DNA of 64,000 nt. Source: Coniella vitis (lineage: Eukaryota > Ascomycota > Sordariomycetes > Diaporthales > Schizoparmaceae). The translations under genes and the position numbers were made by a program. Of the stretch, positions 9,993-20,657 are shown in pieces. The stretch is taken from positions 186,001 to 250,000 of the forward strand of contig WUJK01000001.1 in the NCBI GenBank assembly GCA_011317545.1, given 5' to 3'. The notes under the pieces are model-generated. The model saw nothing but the letters and a program-made list of their open reading frames with translations. It did no database searches and was not told the origin of the DNA. The first letter of the stretch is position 1, and each line of letters begins with the position of its first letter.

Positions 9993-12391
9993 ATGGCCGA
10001 TCATGCAGAAGCCAGCAGCGAGGCTACTATAAATGTTTCGGAAAGGTCGCCATTGCTTCAACATTCTGGGCATCCCATAGCAGCGTCTGATGGAGGTGCA
10101 TCGTATGGAGCTCGCGATACTCGGCTCGGAAACCAAGCCTCGGCCACTCCCAAAGGCAAAAATCAGATTCATCCCGAGAGTAGCGTCGTCGATGCAGAGG
10201 CTTCCATCTTAGCCCAGCACTCTGCTGAGCCTTCCAAGCGGGCTTTGAGCACCACAGCCATTCTATGGATAGTCGCACCGTTGGTCCTCGGTATGTTTGG
10301 AAAGTCTTGTTCACCTGTCTGTCTACCTTGGCCTGACCGTTGAAATCCTTGGATCTGCACAGCTGTGTTTGTCAACAACGCAGACTCGACAATTGTCATC
10401 GCAACCCACGCGGTTATCGCCTCTGAGTTCAAGGCGCTCGAGTCTTCTGGCTGGCTGTATACGGGGTTCATGCTCGCCTCCACGGTGACACAAACTACCT
10501 TTGGGCAACTGAGCGATATCTACGGACGAAAACCTATCATAATCGCGGCATATTTCATCTTCGGGCTAGGATGGTACGTATAGAGTGGCAGTGAGCGTGT
10601 GATCGTCCTCCGATGATAGTGTACCAGGCTAATTTTGCTCGTTTGACCCCAGCCTCATTGTGTAAGTTACTGGCGGAGGCACACTTCTCTCAAACCAAGC
10701 TGGCAGCCCTAACGATACTATCACCTTATTCTAGCGGGTCTGGTCAGTCTATGGCCATGGTCATAGCTGGCAGAATCCTTTCAGGAGCCGTCAGCGCCGG
10801 TACAAGCGTCCTGGTCTCCCTGGTCATTACGGATATCGTGCCCGTGCGGGAGGTCGCAGCTTGGCGATCCTATGTCAGTGTGGTTGCGGTGGTTGGACGG
10901 TGCACTGGCGGGCCTCTCGGTGGGTGGCTGGCAGATGTTGTCGGCTGGCGTCTGTACGTGATTCAGCACCACGCAACACACGATCCTCTCCGTGTATACC
11001 TGCTGGATGAGAGGAAGCCTAACTGATCCTGCTAGATCCTTTATCGGCCAGGCGCCGCTGTTCTTTGCCGCTCTCATTCTTGCATGGCTGTCATTGCCGA
11101 GTCGGCCCAAGGGACAACAGGCGAACGAGATCATCGAGCCAAAACTGAGCAAGTTTCGAAGGGTTGATTTCCTGGGGTCAGCTCTGCTGGCAGTGTTCCT
11201 ACTCCTCCTGCTACTCCCCCTGGAACTGGGAGGCAGCAAGCTTTCGTGGACCGACCCATGGATAGGCATCTGCCTCGTCGGCGCCGTCGTGGCGCTCGCT
11301 CTTTTCATTGCGGCTGAGAGGTTCTGGGTCGCGAATCCGCTGCTGCCTCTGGAAATATTCCACAATGCGCACACTGTGGCATGTTTTGCCATCATGGCAT
11401 TACAGTGTGCTGCCCAACTCGGTGTAAGTACCTTTTTTATTTTCATGAAAAAGGGTAAACCATACTGACAGATCTTCTCACCAGCTCATGTTTTCAGTCC
11501 CGCTATACTTCCAGGTAACTCAGCATCTGAGCAACACAGCAGCAGGCAGTCGGCTGCTCCCAGCGGTGATTGGCAATGCCATAGGCGGCATTATGGCTGG
11601 ATATTCCATACGGACGTGGGTGGTGACCGTTGGCTCGATTGTGCTTGCTTCGTAGAGGTAGATGCTGACCTACAACTCCTCGTGTAGGACCGGAAACTAT
11701 AGGTGGTTAGTCTCTGTGGCGTGTCTGATATCAGCTTCATCCTACGCTCTTGTCATATGGCGATGGCACGGCCATACCGGGTGGGCAGAGACACTGTACA
11801 TTTTCCCAGGGTAAGTCCGTCCACTTGTCCGTCCTTGGATACCTCGTGCCATGTGGAAGCCCCCTTGCCTGCTCTTCCCCCTAACCTGAAAAATAAAACC
11901 ACAGTGGTTTCGCAACAGGCGTAGCCTCCAGCGCCGTCTTCATCGCTGTACAAGCAGCCGTAGACAAGAGACACCTGGGCCCAGCGGTCTCTGTGCTGTA
12001 TCTCGCCGTGGGCCTCGGCTGTGCGGTGGGTGTCGCAGCCACGAGCGCAGTGACGCAACTTGGCTTGAGAGCAGCCTTACAGACACGCCTGGTAAACATG
12101 CACCTGGATGCCGAATTGCAACAAGAGGTAAGTAAGCCAGACATATTGCACCCCGTCCGCCAGCCAGCCAGCCACGCGTCTCAAAAAGACTAATATGGCA
12201 ACTTTGTTTTTTGCCAGATCATCGAGAAAGCCGCGTCCAGCGTCGAGTACATTTACAAGACCAAAGGAGATGTGGCGGACGCGATCGTGGCGTCTTATGT
12301 CGATGGCATCTGGCTTAGCCACTTTGTGTCGTTCCTCGCAGCCGTCTTGGCCTTCGGGCTCTCGGCTCTACTCCGACGGTATAAGGTGTGA
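9993..12391 (+). CDS. DHA2-family MFS transporter (multidrug / basic amino acid exporter type)
   Basis: Fourteen-helix proton antiporter of the Azr1/Vba family, probably vacuolar or plasma membrane. Model, 591 aa: exons 9993-10290, 10363-10573, 10653-10661, 10735-10953, 11036-11423, 11485-11615, 11688-11810, 11905-12127, 12218-12391. The third exon is only 9 nt; it joins LGC to VGSGQSM and is supported by phase on both sides, a GTAAGT donor and a CAG acceptor. Motifs: VFVNNADSTIV in helix 1, motif A GQLSDIYGRKP, and the antiporter motif C region GGPLGGWLADVVGWR. A roughly 85-residue hydrophilic N-terminus with SERSPLLQ resembles an acidic dileucine-type vacuolar sorting signal of Vba-type carriers. 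The start ATG follows a G/T-rich leader. The gene converges on the rhodopsin-domain gene 153 bp away. Confidence 0.85.
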
Positions 12392-12467
12392 AAAATGAAT
12401 GCACAGCCATAGTATGCTTCTAGAATCGAATGGAGGATACCATAGTGCGTTGGTTGTAAATAATAGG

Positions 12468-12506
12468 CCCCCCCCCCCCAAAAAAAAAGAAAAAGAGAAA
12501 AAAAAA
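12468..12506. repeat. Poly-C / poly-A tract between convergent genes
   Basis: A run of C followed by A-rich sequence in the 153-bp gap between the DHA2 transporter and the minus-strand rhodopsin-domain gene. It probably lies in overlapping 3' UTRs. Confidence 0.7.
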
Positions 12507-12544
12507 GACCACAAAAGGGCAAACATTGGCATATATATAAACGC

Positions 12545-14414
12545 TCATTCCTCGTTACTGCCCCATTTCGTGACCATCACTTCCCGCTTGACGGTTATGC
12601 CTGACGCCGTCGGCTCACGGTCTTTCAACAGGGTCCACGGTCGAGCATGCCAGTCGGCTGCTTCGCCCCCAACAACCTGCGTGACAAACCCCAGCTTCGC
12701 CCTGGGCGGCTCCTGGATGATGCTCGCCCTATTGTGTCTTGCTCCTCCTCCTTGTCCATCATCATCCTCAGCCCTGTCGAGCATCGCTGCCCAGCTTCGC
12801 GATGGCACATACGTGCTCGAGTAAAACGAATCCATCTCCCACCTGCGCATCTCCAGATCGCCGCCCTTTTCATCCTCCTCCCCCCGTTGCGAGGAACGGC
12901 CCAGCATCTTCTGCGCAAGCATGGAATCCTCGACGGCTGTGGCCCCGCTGTCGTTTCGCACCGAGCGCGAATCAATGGTGGGGACCAGCGTGCTTCCATG
13001 GGTGCAGTTGCTGATACGATGATGATGATGATGATGACTATGACTATAACTATGATGACGACGATGATGATGAAGCTCCCGTTTGCAACGGCTCGAGAGC
13101 GGCAGGATCCACGCCGGCTTGTGCTTGACCACGAGCGGCCGCAGGGTCGGCAGGCAGGCGCAGATGATGCCGCAGCAGACCTCGGCCATGGACCAGCACG
13201 CCGTGGTGACGTCGGTGTAGGTGAAGTCGGTGCCTCTGCGGAGGTACCGGAGGCGGATGATGGAGATGGCGCATGTACTGTTTGTGGACGAGAAAGTTGG
13301 CTCAGAAAAAGGTCATCAGCAACACAACACAGCACAATTTCCGATGAGATTTCTTGGGGGCGAGAAACAGCTTTGAAAGAAAAACAATTTTGGGAAGGAG
13401 GAGGGGGAAAAAAGAACGAACAAAGAGAATGGGATGATTTACAAGAACCCCAAGCTGAAAATACCCATGAGCATGTAAGTCTGCTTTCTATTCTTCAATT
13501 GCAGGCTTTTCAAGGCTGACAGCGGCATAATGGTAATAGCCAGGTCCGCCGCGATGTTGACACTGCCGCTGATGTACCAGGAAGGGAAATGCGGCGTGCA
13601 GTGCCCGGGCGTTGCTGGCTCCCAGATCTTTTGCAAGGGCCGGCACGAGAAGATGGCGATCAGGAACGGCACGACGGACCAGGCCATGATGATGCTCCCG
13701 AGGATCCAGATTGCCTTTCGCATGCTGTGGATGGGGAAAGCTCGGTAGTATTGCAGGATGAAGGTGAGCTTGACGAGGCCCAGGGCGATGGTGTAGAGGA
13801 TGACTGACATCCAGAAATACTATGGCCCCAAAGGAACGGTCAGTCCGTCAGTCCGTCCGTCCGTTCCTCCATGAGAAGAAGAGAAGCGCAAAAGGAGAAG
13901 CAGAGGACAGAATGGGGTGATTGTAATCTTGCGGACAGGGACGCACTCTGCGGTATGATGTGATTTGAACAGGCCCCAACTCTGCGGTGTGTCGTCCCAG
14001 TCCAAAACGTACACCTGTAGAGAGTCAGTATTTTGTGTGTTCTGCTCCCTGAGGGTAGGGTGCCGGATAGGAGAGCGTGGTATCTGGACATACACGATAA
14101 TACGAGCGCCGCATTTGTCGTCACGACGCTCTGATTGTTTGTGTAAGAAATGAAAAAAGAAATAAGCACAACCATGTAAACCGCCTTGGAGACTGGGAAA
14201 CAGGAATCATGACAAGGAGGCAACTCACCAGTGTAAGGACAACGCAGTAGTCATCCCAATCAAGATTGTTGATGATGTGGCTCCTGGTGTATATACGCAG
14301 TGCAACAACAATACCGGCAAGCACAACAATAAGACTGATGACTAGCAGTGCTACCCAAGCGATGTTCTCTCCGGTGTGGGCAGAGCTTCTAGCGACCGTC
14401 GCCGCCGCCGCCAT
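12545..14414 (-). CDS. Rhodopsin-domain (Pth11/SAT4-like) integral membrane protein
   Basis: Seven-helix membrane protein of the large fungal family often called Pth11-like receptors; function unknown here. Model on the minus strand, 466 aa: exons 14414-14229, 14130-14094, 14014-13947, 13819-13443, 13277-12545. The start was set at MAAAATV because it is the first ATG in frame, with A at -3 and G at +4. Family marks: LDWDDYCVVL after helix 1, FGLGRH after helix 2, LGLVKLTFILQYYR in helix 3, the IFSC cysteine region before HCTPHFPSWY, and AISIIRLRYL. No CFEM domain is present. The cytoplasmic tail has a His-rich stretch encoded by CAT/CAC triplets and a charged Ser-rich end. The 37-nt second exon is supported by phase, a GTATGT donor and family conservation across the junctions. 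Confidence 0.85.
13018..13082 (-). repeat. CAT/CAC-rich trinucleotide tract coding poly-His
   Basis: Imperfect triplets (GAT on the plus strand) give the His-rich tail of the rhodopsin-domain protein. Confidence 0.8.
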
Positions 14415-16487
14415 TGTCGTCGCCGTCGGTGTGCGTCGAGTAAAATTCGCCAGGGTGAAGTCGTCTGGAAATTCGAGAAGCCCAGCCAACAAAAAGAATA
14501 GGTAGCTATAACGCCTCTGGCTTGGCTTCTGATTTGTCCAAGGCACGAAACTGAGCCCTCATTGCTCCAGCTAAATCGAGGCTGGTCGTCAGCTCCTGTC
14601 AACCCATTCCGCGAAGAAGAGGCCCAGTAGGTAACCACCGTGGTACCATATATACATAAACATAAGCCTGGAGGAAAGCTTGAAAGGGTATCGGGGCACT
14701 ATGGGCAAGTCTTCACGTGGGAAAGAAGCGTCACCTCCGTCGTGTGTTCAATACCCGATGCAAAGGACTCCAAGTCCATCACGAGCTCAGATGCGGCTGA
14801 GAGCCTGGGTGTCTGACCATCGTTCCTTGGGCGAGTCCCGCGGCAAGTCGAAGCAAGAAGCAGGCTGGAATTCTGGCGACCACACGGACCCGTTCCGCGC
14901 TTTTTCTCCATGACTCCGCAAACGTAGTACGCAAATGAGACATTTCGAGGGCGGCCCCTCGATTCCCCTTGCCCCTTGATTCTGTTGCGACATAGGAAAG
15001 CACGAGGATCGAAGGACTTATACTTTTGCCATGAGGAATATAGTAGCGATAGAATGGTTAGCCACATTGTCTCATTAGTCATGATGCCTGCGTACTATGT
15101 ATAGCACTTTTGTTTTGGGAAAGGTGTCATATACACAAATACTTTGTGGCATGTGATGAGGTGGCTGTTGTCGTACGCAACGGTCTTCGAGGCCATCGAT
15201 GCCGACTAGGACTTGGGCTCGACATCTCCATGTCACTTGCCTCCGTCACAGGTCCATCAGCGTTCTTGCATATGCCGTGCCGTCATACTTTGTGTGTTCA
15301 GCCGATGCTCGCTACAGCAAGCCGTATCCAAGGTTTTGCTGCGAATGCTTCATGTATGTGAACCTCGACCTGAAGGATCCTTCGACCTAGACTACCCAGT
15401 GCAGGCTCCGCATGCATATTTCAAGATCTTGTATATCCAACGACATTTCACTCAGATATCTCGTCCGGAATCGCCTGCTTGCAGTCAGATCAGCAAAAGA
15501 ACACACAAGTCTGCCGACCTACCTGCCTTTACCTAGCGGCGTATGCTCTTCATCAATATCTAAAAGACAAGGGTGAGCTCCATTCTTATGTCGCAAAAAC
15601 TTACACCAAGAGTAGCACGCCCGCATGGGCTATTTGCTTCCGTATTTGCCGCAGTGCAAGCACAGACTTTCGAACGGATTCACCAGATGAACTGGATACA
15701 TAGCTTTCATTGCGCCACTGTACCATGTGGCATCCACAAATTTGGCTCCAAGCTACCTAGGCAGAGAAAGACCACTTTGGCACGTTAAGCAACAACTGGT
15801 GGCCAGCTTTCCGCCGTAAGCAGGGAGAAGCGTTGAGAAGCATATGCGGATAATCTTGCCAAAATATGCATGTGATATGGCTTCAGATGGTTGGTCAAGG
15901 CAACAGCCGTGTACTATGTATTTTTGCTCAGCTCATAGCCGGCTCTGCTTTGTACACCAGCCGTCTTGTTTACTACGCTCGATGCGAGGGCCATGGTGAC
16001 AGCATCTACGAAATACGAGATACGTAAAGAAAAAGAAAAAGAAAAGAAAAGGAAAAGCAAGCTCGCCTCCTAGGCATAGGCTCCCAGCCTCTAGGTTACT
16101 AACTAACCATTTTTGGATAGCAAGGGAGATCAGATAACAAACTGGCTTACATAATACATAGTATCGAATCGGAGCACATACTAGCCGCACAGTGTGCTAG
16201 CACACCTCGCACTCAGTACAGTACACTCATGCAGTAGCCAATCAACTTGTACGCATTTCCGACGGGGTCGCTTCTATGTACATAGTACATAGTACATAGT
16301 AGCTCCAAAACCTCCAAATCATATGCTCGTCATTGCATAAAGAATTTCGGCTTCTTTCCCACCTGGGAATTTCAGCTCTTTGCAAAGACCAACCACAACA
16401 ATCACCCTCCTCAACTCCATCCAGAGTACAGCGCCAGAGCAGTCCCTCCGGGAACATACAGCGTCTTGATCTCCTCCTGCGTCCAGC
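14415..16487. other. Intergenic region between divergent genes
   Basis: About 2.1 kb with no gene I can support. It contains copies of the TACTATGTA-type word near 15093, 15912 and 16155 and the tandem array at 16281. Purine-rich AAG runs lie at 16021-16060. The left end should hold the rhodopsin-gene promoter, the right end that of the small myristoylation-motif protein. Confidence 0.55.
16281..16302. repeat. Tandem 7-bp repeat (CATAGTA)3
   Basis: Three head-to-tail CATAGTA units, preceded by CTATGTA. This is the only place in the window where the dispersed ACATAGT/ACTATGT word forms a perfect tandem array. Confidence 0.85.
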
Positions 16488-17269
16488 ATGGGTTCAAACA
16501 CCTCCAAGTCGGCCGCGCAAAGCACCATCCGCAGATTCCCGAACAGGGCGCCAGGCACAGCTGTGCCACCGAGACAGACGCCCCAGGCTTCCTCAAGGCC
16601 ACCGCCAGCAAGCCAGATTGCAGCAGACAGAGTCACATCGGAGACCGGCTCAAGAGCGAGACAGAGCCAAGCTTCTGTTGCGGAACAGCTCTCACGCAGC
16701 AAGGATGACAGCCTGGGTGTCGGCCCCAACCATAGACGTGAGTTGCAGTAGTGCCCAGACAAGACGACATCTTTGTGTCTTTTCGATCACGCTGACCATT
16801 GTACGGCCGCGCAGCAACACACAACGACGGTTCCAGTCCCGATCCGCTCTCTCCAGATGCCACGATCCAGCCAGAGCTTGCCCAGCGCCTGCGAGAGATA
16901 GGCGTCGTCCAGCCGAACCCCACCTACTCCCCGTCGTCCAAGGCCATGCCATTCGCGTCCCCTCTGCAAGAATCGGAACATAGCGGCCCGATATTCCCTT
17001 CCTCAAGCAGCAACCCCGTCCTGTCTGCTCTCGAGGCCAGAAGGAGACTGGCAGAGCAGGCCGAAGCCGAATTCGAGAGCCTTGGCCTGTCGAGTGCGAC
17101 AGGCAGAAGTTTTCTTCAGGCCGGGATGATCCGCGATGCGCTCGTTATGCGAGAGCGGGGCGCAAGCGATGCAGATATCGAGCACAGACTCAACTTGAAG
17201 AAGGGAGTGCTCACGCGTCTGGGTCCAAAGGGACTGTACAAATCTACTGGCGGCGGCAGCATCGCATAA
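16488..17269 (+). CDS. Conserved-looking small protein with N-myristoylation-type start and helical C-terminus
   Basis: Two exons, 16488-16737 and 16815-17269, encode 234 aa; the 77-nt intron has GTGAGT, a GCTGACC branch site and GCAG. The protein begins MGSNTSK, which fits the N-myristoyltransferase consensus (Gly2, small residue at 6). Residues 10-85 are a disordered Ser/Pro/Gln/Arg stretch. From about residue 100 there is IQPELAQRLREIGVV, then an Ala/Glu helix (ALEARRRLAEQAEAEFE) and a compact C-terminal block, GMIRDALVMRERGASDADIEHRL, ending in LKKGVLTRLGP. This last block has the look of a small helix-turn-helix fold. I recognise the pattern as a fungal uncharacterised family but cannot name a function; membrane tethering is inferred. 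Confidence 0.75.
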
Positions 17270-17511
17270 TGAGGAAACCGCACTCGAGATGGTGTCACTT
17301 GAGTCAGTGTCTGGCAATACCTCGATGACGCCTCCAGAGGATTCGGCATTCGCGCTTCAATTGACAGCCGCTATTCTAATATCGGAAAACAATACGGCCA
17401 ACGGCGTCAAGTCCCAACAGAAGAGCAAAGTGCATCCCACAGCGCTACGCAGAAGACGATACAACATGTACCCCAGTGATTGACAATATGCAAGCCCATC
17501 CATCAGCCATG

Positions 17512-18587
17512 TTACCAGGCGCAATGTCCGCCGTCAATGCGCAGGTCAGAGCCAGTCATGAAGCTCGATGCATCGCTCAGCAAAAAGACAGCTGCGCCGC
17601 GATATTCTTCCGGGTAGCTGAGTCTTCCAAGCATGTTATCCTTTGGCCATTTCTCCCTCCGCTCGGGAAACTTTGCGAAGAGAGGCGCTGTCATTGGCGT
17701 GACTATGTAGCCTGGTGAAATGGTGTTGACCCTGATGCCATACTGGCCCCATTCCATGGCTAGGTTTCGGCCTAACTGAAGCACAGCGGCTTTGGAGGCA
17801 TTGTATGCACTGAGAACAGGTCAGTTTCCCGTCGCTGAAGGTGGCTCTTTTCTTATATACAAAAAGAAAACAAAAGAATCATGACTCAAAAGAGGAAAGG
17901 AAAACACCAAACTCACGGACAGAGCAAGCCTCTATTCGCGACAGTGCCACTCATGCTGGCAATCAACGCCATGCTTCCAGTACGCTCAAGCCTCTTCATT
18001 TGTCGAGCCACAGCCTGCGCTGTCATGAAGACACCCGTGACATTGACACCGAGGACTTTATCCGATTCCTCCATGGTGTAATCCAATGCCGACTTTTCCA
18101 CTTGGATGCCTGCACAAGCCAGCAAGCCATCAATGCGTCCATTATCGTCCGCGATTTTCTTGATGGTATCGTTCAGAGCTGCGTTGTCACGGACGTCGAT
18201 CCGGTCGTATGCAAGCTCCGTTCCAAGGGCTTTGGCGCGCTGCTGCACCCGCGCAAAATCCGCGTCTGGCTCTTCGAGCCGGTCCAAGGCATAAACCTTG
18301 GCACCTGCTTCCAGCAGCGCCTCGCTTTGCACCAATCCCAGGCCTCTTGCTGCGCCGGTGACGATGATGACTTTGTCCTGGAGACTGAATTCGGCAAGAC
18401 GACTCGTACTGTCACTGCGGGCTTGCTTCTGGAACAAGGCGGGCTCGGCGTGTAAATGGCGCACCTGACATAGTATAGGAGGCCTCTGCGCGATGCTCGA
18501 GGCTTTTGGTGTCAGCCGACCACTGCACATCGGCCTGGCGAACGTGGAGGCGGTCCTCAAGGCCACGGATCCGGCTGGCTTGGACAT
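17512..18587 (-). CDS. Short-chain dehydrogenase/reductase, polyol/sugar type, with mitochondrial-like presequence
   Basis: Classical SDR of 322 aa: exons 18587-17917 and 17809-17512 (107-nt intron, GTGAGT..CAG). Cofactor motif TGAARGLG at residues 77-84, structural ACAG, catalytic Ser in IASMSGT, and Tyr226/Lys230 in AYNASK. The Asp at the end of beta-2 (YALDR, residue 102) points to NAD(H) rather than NADP(H). The ending DGGHCAW and the loop NTISPGYIVTPMT resemble fungal D-arabinitol dehydrogenase, sorbose reductase and related polyol enzymes. Residues 1-65 precede the Rossmann fold and are rich in Arg, Ser and Ala with almost no acidic residues, so a cleaved mitochondrial targeting peptide is likely; most family members lack this. 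Exact substrate unknown. Confidence 0.85.
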
Positions 18588-20657
18588 GATGGTTGTGCTT
18601 CTTTGGGGTGGCGTTCTTGTCTGAACTGGTTTTCTTTTGTTGAAGGCTGACGATAGTTTGGCGTGTGATGCTCGAGCTCTGTCGCGATCATGGACCCTCT
18701 ACACGTTCTTATATACAAATGGGAGCATGTGTCTCTCCAAGTACGAATGATGGAGGCAATGAAGAATATGACGAAAGTCCAAGGCTGCGTGGTAGCTGTC
18801 CTTGAGATTGAGATTACAAAAGCGTGACGTATAAAGAGTTCTGCTGGAGGATCGTCGAGCAGCGCGCCATCCTGCTCGCCCCTGGCACAGCAACCAAGTC
18901 TTTATACGACTTTGGATCACCTTGAAAACATGGGCAGTCCTGGAAAAAGTAGCTCCCCGCGCTGGCCCCCTTCTCCGCCAGCCTCCGCCAGTCACTGGAC
19001 CCGAAGACCTGGCGCTGGGCAGGACGCGTGAGGGTGGCTCTTGGCCTTCTTTACACCCCCCCCCGGCAAGACAATGGAGAGAGCGGCGGGCGGCGGCCCG
19101 CCTGCCTGGGGGGCGGGCTCTCGGGAAGCGCAAACGTTATTCCTACCCGCAAGCCACGCTATGTCGAATCCGGGGCGATTGCAGCAAGACGTCTGGCTGG
19201 CCATCGTGGATGGGCCTCCTCAAGTTGCCTGGAACTGCTGTCAGCTCCATCTGCCCTGTGCTGCGACTGGAGGAGAATGGAAAGCCACGTCGGAGAAGCT
19301 GCGCAAACGGTCCAGACTATGTTACTACTGAAAGGTATCATCTCTCAGTGTCGGTTGTGATGTGTTATCTTACTCTTCTTGCTGTTCCTTTGATGCATAC
19401 CGAGAAAAATCCCCCAGTGAGACGAAGTCCCCAAGTGATCCATGTTCCCTGTTTCAATCTAGAGCTTCTGTCACGGTCTCGTCATCCCGTCTTTCTTCAG
19501 CCAGCACAGCAGTATCCTTCCAGTTGCAAGCAGAATCCGGGGGCGGGACTCGAGACGAGGGCCGCCAGTGCAGCGGCATACCCAAAACGGCAATCCGAGG
19601 GGAGCAACCAGCAAAAGAAGACCCCACTCGAAGTGACGATCTATTATCCGAGACTTCTCTCCTGCATACTATGTAGTCGCGGAGATATGTCCGCTCACTG
19701 TATCTGAACATCATAGGGCATTACAAAACAGGTCAAACGCGTCTGCTTCCTTGCTTTGCATCCGACCAGGAGGAGGGAAGGGCATCTGGGCATCTCTCCA
19801 CCTGCTTTTATTCTTTTTCCTTTCCCGAAATCTGACAATTCACAAATGATCTACTGCCCTGAGATCAGGATTACATGTTATGCTGTCGTCTGTGTCTCTC
19901 TGTCTTTGCATACCATACCGTCTGTCGAGAAGACGTCTGATAACACACGCCCCATTCACACGCATGCGGAATGGCCAAAAAGTACCTTGTGCTTTTGCTC
20001 ATGTTGCACTAAAAGGGACGGCCGAAGCAATAAGCAGCATTCTACCGGCAAAAGCGACCGTTGTGATGACTATAGAATACTACTACGAGTAGTAAGTTGG
20101 GGAGAGCGGAAAAAGAGCTCCAAAAATAGGCAACCTATGGCTGCTTGTTTCGTACGGACGCCTTTGGAGTTGCAAAGATGCCAGCGAGGCTTTATTAGCG
20201 CGGGTGAGTGCTAGCCGCTCTGCAGGATGGCCACGCGACCGAGCGTTGATATACTTTTTGTATCTGAGAAGGGGCGCATTTTAATCTTATCTTTGCCTTG
20301 GGCTGAGGACGGCAAATGATGGTCAAGCTGGAGAAAAGCTGCCCATGGCTGTTAGATCACCTTGTATTGCAGTGAAGGCCTCGTGTTTTAGTGTCACTGT
20401 AGAGATGGTTGACCAAACATGCTAGCCAATTATTTATTTATTTATTTTATTTTTTTTTTTAAAAAAAAGAAAAGAGCAAAGCCATGAAGCTGTGGATATT
20501 GCAGCCGTGCTTCTTGCTGGTCTGCGCTCACTTGCAAAAATCCTTACACAGCCTCGCGTGAATGCGGCACACTGTCCCTGATCCTGCCGGGGGGGGGGGG
20601 AGTTCACTCACTCCAACGGCGTCAGCGTAGCTGCCATCGCAGCCAAGCCTTTCTCTC
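18588..20657. other. Intergenic region, no supported gene
   Basis: About 2.1 kb. Overlapping ORFs near 18.9-19.7 kb lie in several frames on both strands without motifs or introns and are rejected. A TACTATGTA word occurs at 19666. A TTTA/T-run followed by A-run lies at about 20430-20470, just downstream of the GH43 gene end, and may be part of its 3' region. Confidence 0.55.

Noticed and set aside
18922..19707. Plus-strand ORF of 261 codons in the 18.6-20.7 kb gap
   Set aside because: Overlaps ORFs in other frames on both strands, shows no motif or regular composition, and lies in repeat-like C/G-rich sequence.
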